64,000 bases of DNA from Melaminivora sp034675505. Its GTDB lineage: Bacteria > Pseudomonadota > Gammaproteobacteria > Burkholderiales > Burkholderiaceae_C. A program made the position numbers and the translations under genes. Numbering within the stretch: the stretch's first letter is position 1; the number at the start of each line of letters is the position of its first letter. The notes under the pieces are model-generated. The model had not been told where the DNA came from. It made no database searches and was given only the letters and a program-made list of their open reading frames with translations. Positions 38,470 through 48,410 of the stretch are shown here, one piece after another. The stretch covers positions 124,001 to 188,000 of the forward strand of contig JAUCDD010000045.1 of the NCBI GenBank assembly GCA_034675505.1, read 5' to 3'.

Positions 38470-39209
38470 GGCGCCAGGCCCTCGCGCAGGAGCCAGTCCG
38501 CCATGCCCTGCAGGTCGTGCGACAGCTGCGCATGCGGCGCCAGCTGGTGCACGCACAGCCCCTGCTGCAGCGCCAGCTGGACGTGCTCGTCGCGGTGCAG
38601 CGGATACGGCAGCAGGCTGGCCTGCCACTGCCCGGTCAGCGCCTGCAGCGCTGCGCTGCGCAAGCTGCTGCGCGCATCCGCCCCGTTGAGCACCACGGCA
38701 TGCCGCGCCGTGGCGGGCAGCTGGGCGATGAAGTTCTGCAACGGCTCCAGCCAGCGGCAGGAGCCCGCGCTCACGTCCAGCACCAGCAGCGCCAGGTCTG
38801 CGCAGCGCGCAGCCTGCAGCGCCAACGGCGCGGGTAGCGCCGGCGTGTCCAGCAGCACCACGCCGTCGTCGGGAAAGTCAAGCTCGCGCAGCTGCGCCTC
38901 CAGCCAGTCCTCGGGCAGCTCGCAGGCTGCACTGCAGGCCTGCGGCCAGGCGCCGTGGGGCAGCAGGCGCACGCCCTGGGGCCCCTCCAGCCCCGCCTGG
39001 CCCCACCACTGGCCCTGCTGCACGGCGTCGTGCCAGCCGGCCGGCCCGGTGCTTGCGGGCTGGCCCAGGTGCAGCCCCAGGGCGTTTTGCGGGCACAGGT
39101 CGATCGCCAGCGCCGCCAGCCCGCGCTCGGCCAGCAGCACGGCGATGTGCGCGGCCAGGGTGCTGCGGCCGCAGCCGCCCAGCGGCGACAGGAAGGCGAT
39201 GCGCTTCAT
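38466..39209 (-). CDS. bcsQ: Cellulose biosynthesis protein BcsQ (MinD/ParA-like)
   Basis: It is a 247-residue P-loop protein that helps to position or assemble the cellulose machinery at the inner membrane. The Walker A region reads LSPLGGCGRSTLAAHIAVLL. The classic lysines of KGGxGKT are replaced by Leu and Arg, a departure also known in E. coli BcsQ, so ATP use is uncertain. The Walker B-like segment is DDGVVLLDTPALPAP. It starts in an ATGA overlap with the small bcsF-like gene and ends in a GTGA overlap with bcsA. Confidence 0.9.
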   Translation of the reverse strand: MKRIAFLSPLGGCGRSTLAAHIAVLLAERGLAALAIDLCPQNALGLHLGQPASTGPAGWHDAVQQGQWWGQAGLEGPQGVRLLPHGAWPQACSAACELPEDWLEAQLRELDFPDDGVVLLDTPALPAPLALQAARCADLALLVLDVSAGSCRWLEPLQNFIAQLPATARHAVVLNGADARSSLRSAALQALTGQWQASLLPYPLHRDEHVQLALQQGLCVHQLAPHAQLSHDLQGMADWLLREGLAP

Positions 39210-39400
39210 GGCGCCTCGTGCCGGTCGGTGTCGGCGGGCCCAGGCGCGGGAGGCGCCGCCAGCGCCGTGCCGCGCAGCGGGCGGTAGGGCTGCAGGTAGC
39301 GCCGCTGGCCGGTCCACCCGGCCGAGCGCGCCGCGCGCCAGGCCAGGCCGGCCAGCGCGCTGCCGGCCAGGGCGCCGGCCAGCCCGATCAACCAGTTCAT
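39206..39400 (-). CDS. Small membrane protein, BcsF-like
   Basis: This 64-residue protein has one N-terminal membrane helix (MNWLIGLAGALAGSALAGLA) followed by a basic segment, RRYLQPYRPLRGT, and a Pro-rich tail. Its size, topology and the basic RYxxP segment match BcsF of E. coli as I recall it. Its place between bcsE and bcsQ supports that, because BcsF anchors BcsE. It overlaps both neighbours by ATGA. Sequence conservation is low, so the assignment rests mostly on context. Confidence 0.7.
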   Translation of the reverse strand: MNWLIGLAGALAGSALAGLAWRAARSAGWTGQRRYLQPYRPLRGTALAAPPAPGPADTDRHEAP

Positions 39401-41307
39401 GGCGACGCCCTCCCTGCACCTGCCACCACGCGCGGCGGCGGCGGCACGCGGCCGATGGGGCGCGCGCGCAGGCGCGGGCGGTCGGCGGGCGGGCCGGTCG
39501 GCGCAGCGCCGGGCTGCATGTGCCCGGGCACCGCCTCTTCCAGGGCCAGCGCGGCCCGGTGCATGCGCGCCAGCTCTGCCGCGTCGCCCTCGCCCGGCGC
39601 CGGCGGCGCATCCCCGGCGGCGGGTGGGTTGGCGTCCGCCAGGCCGGGCCCGGCCGCCACCGGGAGCGCCACCAGGCCACTGAAGTCCGGCAGGCCGGGC
39701 GCGGCCGCATGCAGGCTCTCCAGCGTGGCCCGCATGTCGGACTCGGAGGCATCCACCTTCTGGGCGCAGAAGCACTGCTCCAGCGGCAGGTCGAACAGGC
39801 GCTGCAACACCTCATCCAGGTCGGCCTGGGTGCAGGCAAAGAGGAAGACGTAGACGCCGTGGGCGTCGGCACTGAGCAGGTCGCCGTCGCGCGCGGGCCG
39901 GGCGGCGCGCAGGGCGTCCAGGTGCGGCATGCGCGGATGCAGCTGCAAATACACCAGGCAATGCTCCAGCGCCACCAGCCGGGTGCGCGCCAGCGTCTCG
40001 CGCAGCTGCAGCGCGAACGCGCGCGGCGCCAGGTAGCCGCGCACCGGCGGCGCCGCGCACGCCTGTATCGTGGCCGCGCAATCAGCCTCCACCGGGCGCG
40101 TGTGCACCAGGCTCTGGTGCTCCTCGACGATGCGCAGCAGCCGTGCAAAGCCCACCTCGCGGTAGATCACGGCGGTGGCGCCCAGGCGCAGCAAGGCCTG
40201 CTCCATGTGGGCGCGCAGGTCGCCCCGGGTATCGCGCACGATGATCTTCAGGCTGCGCGGGCGCGCGCTGCGCAGCCGGTGCACCAGTGCGGCGACGGCC
40301 GGAAAGCCGTCCGGCCCCCCGGCGTCCAGCAGCACGGTCGCGCCGGTGGCGCGTTGCGCCGCCTGCTCCAGCGCCTGCAGGCCGGGCAGCACGCTCCAGG
40401 TGGGCGGCGCGCGCAGCTGGCCCGGCAGGCTGGACAGGGTGGCCAGCACGTCGGCTGCGTCCGGCGCCTGCACCAGCCGCGGGATGGCACCCTGCAGCAG
40501 GCTGCCGCCGTAGTGCAGCCGCGGCAGCGCAGCGGGGTCGCCGGCGCCCTGCAGCAGGCGCAGGCCATAGCTGGCGTGCAGCACGGCGGCATGCTCGCCG
40601 TCCCAGCGGTGCAGCGTCAGCACCGGGCCGTCGCTGATCACGGAGAGTTCCGCCACATGGTCGAAGGTGCCCACCACCACGCGCGCCGCCGCCATGGGAT
40701 CGGCGCCGGCGCCGCCGTCCAGGCCGCCCATGCGGTGCACGGGAAACATCAGGGCGGCCGGCCCGCGCAGCCGCCGCCCCAAGCGGCGCAGCTGGCCCGA
40801 CAGGCGGCGCAGCTGCGCCACGCTGGCGCCCGCTACCAGGGCGTTCGCATCCAGCAGGCATACGGCGGTGCCGGCGCTGCAGCCCGCACGGCGCAGCTCG
40901 CGCGCGAACCCCGCCAGCCCCTCGTGGCGCAGCCGGGCCTGGGCGCGGGCGGGCAGCAGCCAGGCGTGCAGGCGGCCCGAGGCATAGGCCGCCTGCAGTG
41001 CCGGCACGGCCAGCAGGGCGTCCAGGGCCGCGCCCTCGGCGCCCAGCACCAGCACCGGCCCGGCGTCCAGCCAGTCGAGCAGCAGTGCCGGCGTCCAGGC
41101 CAGCTCGTGCGCCGGCGCGTGCGTGAGCAGCGCTGCCACCGCACCCACCGGCATGCGGCCCACGCCATGGGGCAGCCCGTCCACGCCCATGCCGGCGGCA
41201 GCGGCGCCCGTGCGCGTGCCGCGCCGCGCCCGCCATGCGGCCAGCAGCGGCGCCAGCTGCGGCCACCATGCGCGTGCGCGTCGCCCGGCCATCAAGACGG
41301 CTGCCAT
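39397..41307 (-). CDS. bcsE: Cellulose biosynthesis c-di-GMP-binding protein BcsE
   Basis: It binds c-di-GMP and supports full cellulose output. The 636-residue protein is soluble. The GIL domain covers about residues 320-510. A likely c-di-GMP contact is RDTRGD at 358-363, followed by MEQALLRLGATAVIYREV, which matches the family pattern. The N-terminal part has a degenerate P-loop-like fold (VLVLGAEGAALDALLAVPAL). A Pro-rich tail (about 545-636) is extra compared with E. coli. The ATG follows the bcsC stop after one base. It pairs with the bcsF-like gene next to it. Confidence 0.85.
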   Translation of the reverse strand: MAAVLMAGRRARAWWPQLAPLLAAWRARRGTRTGAAAAGMGVDGLPHGVGRMPVGAVAALLTHAPAHELAWTPALLLDWLDAGPVLVLGAEGAALDALLAVPALQAAYASGRLHAWLLPARAQARLRHEGLAGFARELRRAGCSAGTAVCLLDANALVAGASVAQLRRLSGQLRRLGRRLRGPAALMFPVHRMGGLDGGAGADPMAAARVVVGTFDHVAELSVISDGPVLTLHRWDGEHAAVLHASYGLRLLQGAGDPAALPRLHYGGSLLQGAIPRLVQAPDAADVLATLSSLPGQLRAPPTWSVLPGLQALEQAAQRATGATVLLDAGGPDGFPAVAALVHRLRSARPRSLKIIVRDTRGDLRAHMEQALLRLGATAVIYREVGFARLLRIVEEHQSLVHTRPVEADCAATIQACAAPPVRGYLAPRAFALQLRETLARTRLVALEHCLVYLQLHPRMPHLDALRAARPARDGDLLSADAHGVYVFLFACTQADLDEVLQRLFDLPLEQCFCAQKVDASESDMRATLESLHAAAPGLPDFSGLVALPVAAGPGLADANPPAAGDAPPAPGEGDAAELARMHRAALALEEAVPGHMQPGAAPTGPPADRPRLRARPIGRVPPPPRVVAGAGRASP

Positions 41308-41308
41308 C

Positions 41309-44300
41309 TCAAAAGTCCGAATACGGCTGCAGCGGACGGGGCCGGTCCGGCTGCAGCGCGCGCACCGGCTCCAGCAGCCAGCGCAGGTACATGGTGAGCT
41401 GCGTGGGGGCGTAGTAGGCCGAGCGGTCCATGGACAGCAAGGCCCCTACGGCGCCGCCAGGCGCGAACTGGTATTCGACGGCCGCGCGCAGCGAGCGGCC
41501 GAAGCCGGTGCTGCCGCCCGCCGCATAGACCGGATCAAACCCCAGCGCACGCGCCTGCGCCTGCAGCTGGGGCTGGCCGGGGTAGTAGTCGGACGCCGGG
41601 CTGGACGAGCGCGACAGCGACAGCGCGCCGCGCACCTGCCAGGACAAGGCACCCTGGCGCCCGCCCCACTCCAGCGGCAGGCTCAGCGAGGCATATTTGC
41701 GCGGGCTGTAGTCGCCGCCATGGCCCCAGCTGTACTCCGACAGGTCGCGGCCATAGCGCCACAGCGACACCGCAGCGCCCGCGTTGAGGCTCTGGCGCTC
41801 GTCGCGCCACAGGTCGCGGTCGATCGCCGCGCGCACCTGCAGCCGCGTGTTGTCGCGCACGTTGCGCCCTTGCAGGACGGCATAGCCGGCGCTCAGCGAG
41901 GTGCTGTTGCCGGCCCAGGGACGCGAGACGCGCCCAGACACCCCGGTGGCGGTCACGCCGCCCCAGGTCTCGCCGGTGATGGGGTCGCGCACGCCGGCAT
42001 AGGACAGCAGGCTGCCGGTGAGCGGGCGGCGCGACAGCTCGACGCGGTAGCTGAAGTCCTCGCTCCACTGCCCATAGGCCAGGCCGCCGACCAGGTTGGT
42101 GACCGGGAAGCCGATGCCCGTCAGGCCCACGTCCCACTCCAGCCCGCGCCCCCGATAGCCGACGCCGACATTCACCCCGCTGGCGCCTGGCACGCCCGGC
42201 TGCGCCGGGTATTGCGCCGCCGGCCAGGCCGCCACGGTGCCATAGGAGGCGGCCTGGCTGGCCGCCGCCGGCAGCGCGCCCGCATCCAGCCGCACCTGGT
42301 CGACGTGCAGGAAATGGTGCCCGTCGTAGCCGCGCGGCATCCAGGCGACGGCGGGCAGCTCCCAGCCGCGCAGCGTGGAAACGCCGGGCTGCGCCGTCTT
42401 GCCGACGCGCACTGCGCCTGCCTCCACCCAGGACTGGCGGCGCGCCTCGATGTCGCGGATGTTTTGCTCGATGGCGGCGCGCGTCTGCGGCTCGGGCGGC
42501 TCCGCCGCGCGTGCCTGCTGGTAATGCGCCAGCGCCTGGGCGTAGCGGTCCTGCGACTGCTCCATGCGCGCAGCGTGCAGCAGCGCGCCGGTGTCGCCAG
42601 GGTAGCGCTGCAGCAGTTGTCCGGCCAGCGCGCGGGCCTCGTCCCGGCCGTCCAGGCGCTGCCACAGGCGCAGCAGCGCCAGCTGCTGGCTGCGGTCGTC
42701 GGCGGCCAGGTGCCGGGCCAGCCCGGCGGCCTGTTCGCGCGCCTGTGCGGGCTGGCCGCTGCGCGCCAGCGCCTGCGCCAGGCCCATGCGCACCTCGGCC
42801 TGGGCTTCCGGGTTTCCGTCCGGATTGCCGGCCAGCGCCTGCGCCAGCTCGCGCGCCGCACCCGCCCAGTCCTGCGCGGCCAGCAGCAGCAGGCCGCGCG
42901 CCGCCGACCGCTGCGCCGCCGGCAGCCCCGGGTGCGCCAGCAGCGCGCTGCCGGCCAGGCGCTGGGCGCGCGCCGTGTCGCCGCCCGCCATGGCGGCCTC
43001 GATGCGGCGCGCCAGGTGGCTGGCCTGGATCTCCAGCAGCCGGCCGGCCTGGGCATCGCTCCAGTCAGGACGGTCCAGCAGCGGCCCCAGCAGGACGCCT
43101 ACCCGGTCGTCCAGGCGCAGGCGCGACAGCAGCGCCGCCCTGTCCAGCGCCGCCTCGGCGGGCAGCGGGCGTACCCGCTTGGCCAGGCGGTCCAACACGG
43201 CCACCGCCTGGTCGGCCTGCTCCAGGCGCAGCCAGCCGTTGGCCACGCCCATCAGCAGCGCGGAATCGTCCCCGGCCTGCTGCTCGGCGCGCGCCAGCAG
43301 CGCAGCGGCGTCGGCCCCCGGCGCGGCGGCCTGCTGCACGAGGGCGCGGCCCTCGGCGCTGCGCAGCAGGCTGCGCATGCCGTCCGAGCGCTGCTCGGGG
43401 CTGATGGCCTCCAGGTCGTCGCGCGCGCCGGCGTCGTCGTCCGTCGCGCTGCGTATCAGCGCGCGGGCGTAGCGCATGTCCGCCTCCTGCGGCTGCAGTT
43501 GCACGCCCTCGTCCATCACTTGCACGGCCGCGGCGGACCGGCCCAGCTGCAGCAGCACGCGCGCCAGCCGGTGGCGCAGCCACGGGTCGCGCGACTGCAG
43601 CTCCAGCGCTGCGCGCAGCTGCGCCTCGGCCTGCTGCGCACGCCCGGCCTTGCTGTGCTCCTGCGCGAGCGCCGACAGCAGCTCGGCGTGCAGTGCGCCC
43701 ACGGTTTCCGGCTGCACCGAGGCGCCCTGGCGGGCCGCTTCGAGCCGCTGCAGCGCCTCCTGCTGGCGCCCACGGGCCAGCAGCAGCCGGACCGCCGCGC
43801 GCAGCGCGGACTCGTCGCCCGGCTCGCGCTGCAGCACCTGGTCATACAGCGCCAGCGCGGCATCGGCGTCGCCGGCGCGCTCGCGCAGCTCGGCCAGGGT
43901 GGTCAATGCGCGGGGGTGCGAGGGCTGCAGGCGCAGCGCCTCCTGGGCCAATTCCAGCGCCTTGGGCAGTTCGCCTTGGCGGGCGGCCTCGTCGGTGGCG
44001 GCCAGGGCGCCCCAGAACCTGGCGGTGTCCTGCAGGTCCAGCCACTTTTGCGCGCCCGACAGGCGGTGCGCCTGTTCAAACAGCTCGCGCGCCTGGCTGT
44101 GGCGCCCCTGGCGCAGGCGCAGCAGGCCCAGCGTGCCCAGGTTGTCCGGATCCTGCGGGCGGTGCAGCAGCGCGGTTTGCAGCTGTTGCTGCGCCAGCGC
44201 CAGGTCTTGCGCGTCGAGCGCGCGGCGCGCAGCCTCCAGCGCCAGCGATCCAGGGTCCGGTGCGCTGGCCGGGGGCGGCGCGTCCGGCGCGCGCGGGCGC

Positions 44301-44917
44301 GGCGCGGACGGGCTGGCGTGCGCGCTCGCGGCGGGCGCTGTGGCCGGGGCAGGCAGGGCCGCAGCAGTGCCGCCCGGGGCGGCGGGCACCAGGCGGGCAT
44401 ATTCGAGCCCCACGGTTCCCACGCCCGGCGGCCCCTCGGGGAACAGCTCGCGCGCCACATCGGCGGCCTCCTGCGTGCGCCCGGCCCGGGCCAGCAGGCG
44501 CATGCGCGCCAGCGTTTGCTGCTCCGGCCCGTAGGCGCGCACCAGCGCGCCCAGCCCCGCCGTGGACGGGTGCCCGGGAAATTCGTGGCGCAGCTGCTGC
44601 AACAGGCGTTGCGCCTCCTCGGCCTTGCCCTGCTCCAGGGCGATGCTGCCCAGCAGCGCCAGGGCCTGGGGCGAGCGCGGGTTGAGCGCCAGCAGCTTCT
44701 CCACGCTCTGGCGCGCCAGGTCGTTGCGTCCGCGCTGCGCCCAGGCCGATGCATTGCGCATCAGCTGTGCCTGCGTGGCCGGGCCGTCGCCGGCCGGCGC
44801 CGGCGTGGCCGTGGCGGCGGCCTGCAGCTGCGCTGCCGCCGGCAGCGCCAGGGCCGCAGCCGCGCCCAGCAGCCAGGCGCCCAGCGCCGGGCGCGGCCGG
44901 TGCAGGCGAACGTTCAT
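41309..44917 (-). CDS. bcsC: Cellulose export protein BcsC (TPR periplasmic domain plus outer-membrane barrel)
   Basis: The 1202-residue protein guides the glucan through the periplasm and outer membrane. A signal peptide (LGAWLLGAAAALALPAAAQL) comes first. The next 800 or so residues are TPR repeats, for example QALALLGSIALEQGKAEEAQ and DNLGTLGLLRLRQGRHSQAR. The C-terminal third is the BCSC_C barrel (WDVGLTGIGFPVTNLVGGLA, then QWSEDFSYRVELSRRPLTGS), ending YLRWLLEPVRALQPDRPRPL. The ATG overlaps bcsZ as ATGA; the longer upstream open frame to 45781 is bcsZ read out of phase. Length is normal for the family. Confidence 0.96.
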   Translation of the reverse strand: MNVRLHRPRPALGAWLLGAAAALALPAAAQLQAAATATPAPAGDGPATQAQLMRNASAWAQRGRNDLARQSVEKLLALNPRSPQALALLGSIALEQGKAEEAQRLLQQLRHEFPGHPSTAGLGALVRAYGPEQQTLARMRLLARAGRTQEAADVARELFPEGPPGVGTVGLEYARLVPAAPGGTAAALPAPATAPAASAHASPSAPRPRAPDAPPPASAPDPGSLALEAARRALDAQDLALAQQQLQTALLHRPQDPDNLGTLGLLRLRQGRHSQARELFEQAHRLSGAQKWLDLQDTARFWGALAATDEAARQGELPKALELAQEALRLQPSHPRALTTLAELRERAGDADAALALYDQVLQREPGDESALRAAVRLLLARGRQQEALQRLEAARQGASVQPETVGALHAELLSALAQEHSKAGRAQQAEAQLRAALELQSRDPWLRHRLARVLLQLGRSAAAVQVMDEGVQLQPQEADMRYARALIRSATDDDAGARDDLEAISPEQRSDGMRSLLRSAEGRALVQQAAAPGADAAALLARAEQQAGDDSALLMGVANGWLRLEQADQAVAVLDRLAKRVRPLPAEAALDRAALLSRLRLDDRVGVLLGPLLDRPDWSDAQAGRLLEIQASHLARRIEAAMAGGDTARAQRLAGSALLAHPGLPAAQRSAARGLLLLAAQDWAGAARELAQALAGNPDGNPEAQAEVRMGLAQALARSGQPAQAREQAAGLARHLAADDRSQQLALLRLWQRLDGRDEARALAGQLLQRYPGDTGALLHAARMEQSQDRYAQALAHYQQARAAEPPEPQTRAAIEQNIRDIEARRQSWVEAGAVRVGKTAQPGVSTLRGWELPAVAWMPRGYDGHHFLHVDQVRLDAGALPAAASQAASYGTVAAWPAAQYPAQPGVPGASGVNVGVGYRGRGLEWDVGLTGIGFPVTNLVGGLAYGQWSEDFSYRVELSRRPLTGSLLSYAGVRDPITGETWGGVTATGVSGRVSRPWAGNSTSLSAGYAVLQGRNVRDNTRLQVRAAIDRDLWRDERQSLNAGAAVSLWRYGRDLSEYSWGHGGDYSPRKYASLSLPLEWGGRQGALSWQVRGALSLSRSSSPASDYYPGQPQLQAQARALGFDPVYAAGGSTGFGRSLRAAVEYQFAPGGAVGALLSMDRSAYYAPTQLTMYLRWLLEPVRALQPDRPRPLQPYSDF

Positions 44918-46083
44918 GACCGCTCCTTCCAGCGCGGCAGCAGCCGCCCATCCACGTCGAAGCGGTAGGCGCCCGCTATGAAGCCCTCGCCAAAAAGCGC
45001 CAGGCACTGCTCGTAATAGGCGTGCGGCCGGGGCGCACGCGCCTGCAGGCGCAGCTGCTGCAGGCGCAGCGCCTCGCCCGCGCCGCTGGCCTGCAGGAAT
45101 GGCAGCAGCGCAGCCGAAAAGCCGGCCGGTGCCGCGCCGCTGGCCTGCGCGGTGGCGCTGTCCACCGATGCGGGCGGATGGCCGTGCTCGCGCACCCAGT
45201 CCGCCATGGGCCTGAGCGCCTTGAGCAGCGCCGCGCGCCCGGCAGCGGCAGGGTGCAGGGTGCCGGCCCACAGGTACACGCGGATGGCGTTGTAGCCGCC
45301 CAGCCGCCGGCCTCCGGTTTCGGTATCGGCCACCAGTCCCCGGGCTGCGTCGTGCACCACCCAGTCGGGGCTGAAACCCCTGGGAGCCGATTCGACCAGC
45401 ACGCGCAGCGCCGTGCGGGCGAGCCCGCGCCACACCTGCTGGCCGGTGGCGCGCTCCAGCCCGTGCAGCACCTGCAGCGGCAGGTAGCTCGGATTGAGCC
45501 GCCAGCGGCCCTCGCCCAGGTCGAAGCCCTTTGGCCCCGGCAGCAGCGTCCGCCCCAGGCCGGGCAGCTCGGCGGTTTCCTCGCGCACGATGCGCGCGGC
45601 CAGGGTGGCGGCCAGCGCCTGGTAGCGCCCGTCCCGCCACAGCCGCCCCGCCTCGGCCAGCGCGTAGGCGATCCACAGGTCGGCGTCCGACGCGGCGTTG
45701 TCGTCGACCACGCCCCAGCTGCCATCCTCGCGCTGGCCCCACAGCCAGGCCGGCAGCCGGGCGGTGAGGTCGCCCGCGCACAGGTTGTCCTCCGTCCAGC
45801 GCACGAGCGCGCCGAAGCGCTCGCGGTCGTTGGCCGTCAGCGCGAAAAGCATGGCATAGGCCTGCGCCTCGGAGTGCGTCTGCCCCTGCTCATTGGCGCT
45901 GACGCGGCCGCTGTCGCTCACGAAGCGCTCGCGGAAGGCCTCCCACGCGGGCCAGGCGCCGGCGCTGCGGCCGGGCGGCTGCGCGGCCCATGCCGTGCCG
46001 GCCGCCTGCAGGGCGGCCAGGCCGGCCGAGCGCAGCAGGGCGCGCCGGCGCTGGCGGGCCTGGACGCAGCCGGGCTCACGCAT
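44914..46083 (-). CDS. bcsZ: Periplasmic endo-1,4-beta-glucanase BcsZ (GH8)
   Basis: It trims cellulose in the periplasm and is needed for normal fibre output. The 389-residue protein has an Arg-rich N-terminus, RQRRRALLRSAGLAALQAAG, compatible with a Tat-like or Sec signal. Glu72 in THSEAQAYAMLFAL is the expected GH8 proton donor and Asp133/Asp135 in SDADLWIAYALAEAG are near the active site. NPSYLPLQVL and GYNAIRVYLWAG are further GH8 signatures. It overlaps the end of bcsB by eight bases and the start of bcsC by ATGA. Confidence 0.95.
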   Translation of the reverse strand: MREPGCVQARQRRRALLRSAGLAALQAAGTAWAAQPPGRSAGAWPAWEAFRERFVSDSGRVSANEQGQTHSEAQAYAMLFALTANDRERFGALVRWTEDNLCAGDLTARLPAWLWGQREDGSWGVVDDNAASDADLWIAYALAEAGRLWRDGRYQALAATLAARIVREETAELPGLGRTLLPGPKGFDLGEGRWRLNPSYLPLQVLHGLERATGQQVWRGLARTALRVLVESAPRGFSPDWVVHDAARGLVADTETGGRRLGGYNAIRVYLWAGTLHPAAAGRAALLKALRPMADWVREHGHPPASVDSATAQASGAAPAGFSAALLPFLQASGAGEALRLQQLRLQARAPRPHAYYEQCLALFGEGFIAGAYRFDVDGRLLPRWKERS

Positions 46084-48410
46084 CGCCGGACTCCAGCCGG
46101 CGGCGCGCCAGCGATTGCAGCACCACGTAGGCCAGCAGGGTCAGCAGCAGCCCGGCCACGACGCCCGCCAGCGCCAGCCAGAACGGATGGCCATGCAGCT
46201 GGAACCACAGCCGCTTCCACCAGGGCAGGTCGCCTACGTGGTAGGGCGCCTTGATGCGGAAGCTCTCGATGGCATCGCCGCGCAGCAAGGCCAGGTCGCC
46301 ATGCACCAGCTGCACCTTGCCGCTGTCGTTCAGGCTGGCGCCTATGAGACCCAGGGAGGCTGCATCGCTGGCCGTCAGGGCCACCACGCTGCGCCCCGCG
46401 CGCAGCGGCGACTGCATGCCCGTGACCGCCGCCAGCGGGCCCTCGCCCTCCAGGAGCGTCCATCCGCCGGGGACGATGGCGGCGCTGCCCTCGCGCGAGC
46501 GGAACAGCTCTGCAAAGGAATTCAAGGTCCGCTCCAGCGGCTGGACCGAGCGCTTGCCGGCTGCCAGCAGCGCCGGCAGGTCGGCGCTCCAGCGCTGCAG
46601 CAGGCCGTCCCGGTCGCCTTCGGAGATGAGCAGGATGTCGGTATCGCCCGCCTGGTCGAGCTGGGCCGGCTGCAGCAGCCGGTAGCGCGTGCCCGGGTAG
46701 CCCGTGGCGGCCGCCATGCGGGCCAGCACCGTCAGGTACAGCTGGACTTCGGCGCGCGTGGGCTGGCCGGGCAGCAGCACGCTGGTCTGCGACAGGTCGG
46801 CAAAGCGCGTGAAGGGAAAGCCGCTGTTGGCGAACGCCGCCATGTTGGGCATGGCGATGTAGTGGTGGAAGGCCGTCAGGTCCAGCGTGGACTGCGGATC
46901 CAGCGCCGCGCGCAGCTCCACCGGCTGGATGGAGCGGCAGCGCCCCGCGCCGGCAGAAGGGTATCTGGAAGGCGAACTGCAGCTGGTTCTCGCTGCCCAC
47001 CATGAAGGCCGGGATGCGCAGCTCAGACCTGGCCTGGCGGATGTCCTCGTCGCCCACCGGCACCACCACGGTGCCCCCGTCGATGCGGCCGCTGCCGCTG
47101 GACACCAGGGGGTAGGAGCGCAGGAACTGGTTGTTCACCGACACCGTGAGCATGCCCCGCTCGGACACCACCGTCGGCGTGTACTGGTATTGCAGGGCCA
47201 GCGGCACGCCCTTGGCATTCCAGGTGAACAGGTCGGGCGCCATGCGCGCGTTGATGCGCACGGCGTCGTGCAGCACGCTGCCGCGCAGCTGCAGCTGCTC
47301 GGGGCGGCTGACCAGTTCGCCCAGGCTCATCACGCGCTCCGTGGAGAGCCAGCGCGGGGCGTCGTAGGCCTTGCGCAAGGGCGGGTATTCCAGCTCGCGC
47401 ACGCGCATGCTGGACCCGCTCAAGGCCGCCTTGCGCAGGACCAGCGCATCCGCCGCGCGCTGCACCTGCTCATCGTCGCGGCCCAGCACCAGCAGCAGCA
47501 GGGCGCCCGGCTGGCCGGGGTGCGCCATCATCTGCAGCGTGGGCAAGTCCACCGCCGGCAGGTCGCGCAGGAAGTCGGGGCGGCTGTCGTTGGTGGCCAC
47601 GACGATGGCGTCGCGCGGCGGCAGCTCGTTCTCGAACACCGGAAAATGGTTGCCCCGGTAGCCGGCCAGCGCCCCCAGCCAGCCGGCCACCGCGCCGGCC
47701 GCCTTGAGCTGGCCCGGCGTGGGCCGGCTCGGGTACACCAGCGGCACCTCCACCGGCCGGTTGTCGCGCTCGTCGAAGAAGGGCGCGGGCAGCACGTCCA
47801 GCTCGGCGCGCAGCGGCAGGCGGCGCAGGCTGAGCTCCAGCACGCTCTCCGGGCTGACCTCGGCCCACAGGCTGGAGTGCTCGGGCTCCTCGCATTCCAG
47901 CGTGTAGTGGCCTATGAATTGCAGGCGCAGCTGGTTGTAGTCGACGAAATAGGCGGGGTCCAGCTCAATCTCGGCGGTCTGCTGGCGGCCCAGGCGCTCC
48001 TTGGGCAGCGCCAGGGTCTGCACGACCTGGTCATTGAGCAGCACCTTCAGGTGCGACAGCTCCGGCAGCAGCGCAGGCGAGAGGGTGTATTTCAGCCGCA
48101 GCCGCGCTGCCACGACCATTTCGTCGCGCCGGATGCCCACGCTCAGGCTGCCTTCGCTGTCCACGCCCCGCAGGCGCAGGGCGTTGGCCATTCCCAGGTC
48201 GCGCAGCCGGGGCTGCCAGGCGCGCAGGCCGGGCGCGGCAGCTGCACCCTGGCCCTGGGCCGCCGCGGCCGCCGCCGCACCGCCCTGCCCTGGCGCAGCG
48301 CCATTTGCAGCGGGCTGCGCGGCAGCCTGCAGCACGGCGGCGAAGACCATCACGCAGGCGGCCGCTGCCCCCCATCCCCTTCGCCAGTCCGAGCGCTTCA
48401 TGTGCTTCAT
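46076..48410 (-). CDS. bcsB: Cellulose synthase periplasmic subunit BcsB (apparent frameshift near 46940)
   Basis: It is the membrane-anchored partner of BcsA that guides the glucan chain. The signal peptide is visible (WGAAAACVMVFAAVLQAAA). Carbohydrate-binding and flavodoxin-like domains follow (FIGHYTLECEEPEHSSLWAE, NDSRPDFLRDLPAVDLPTLQ). The frame is lost after QFAFQIPFCRRGA near 46940; skipping one base continues as CRSIQPVELRAALDPQSTLD and the rest. The C-terminal membrane anchor is WLALAGVVAGLLLTLLAYVV. The corrected length is about 777 residues, normal for BcsB. It is the first gene of the operon, with its start at the ATG 48410 or 48401. The shift is more likely an error than a real defect, since all seven other bcs genes are intact. 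Confidence 0.93.

Noticed and set aside
36043..41397. 1784-codon plus-strand open frame opposite bcsA, bcsQ and bcsE
   Set aside because: Its composition (Arg, Gln, Ala, His runs) is that of a mirror of GC-rich third codon positions. The minus-strand bcs genes explain the sequence fully.
41123..44968. 1281-codon plus-strand open frame opposite bcsC
   Set aside because: Same reasoning: low-complexity Arg/Gln-rich translation and a fully recognisable gene on the other strand.
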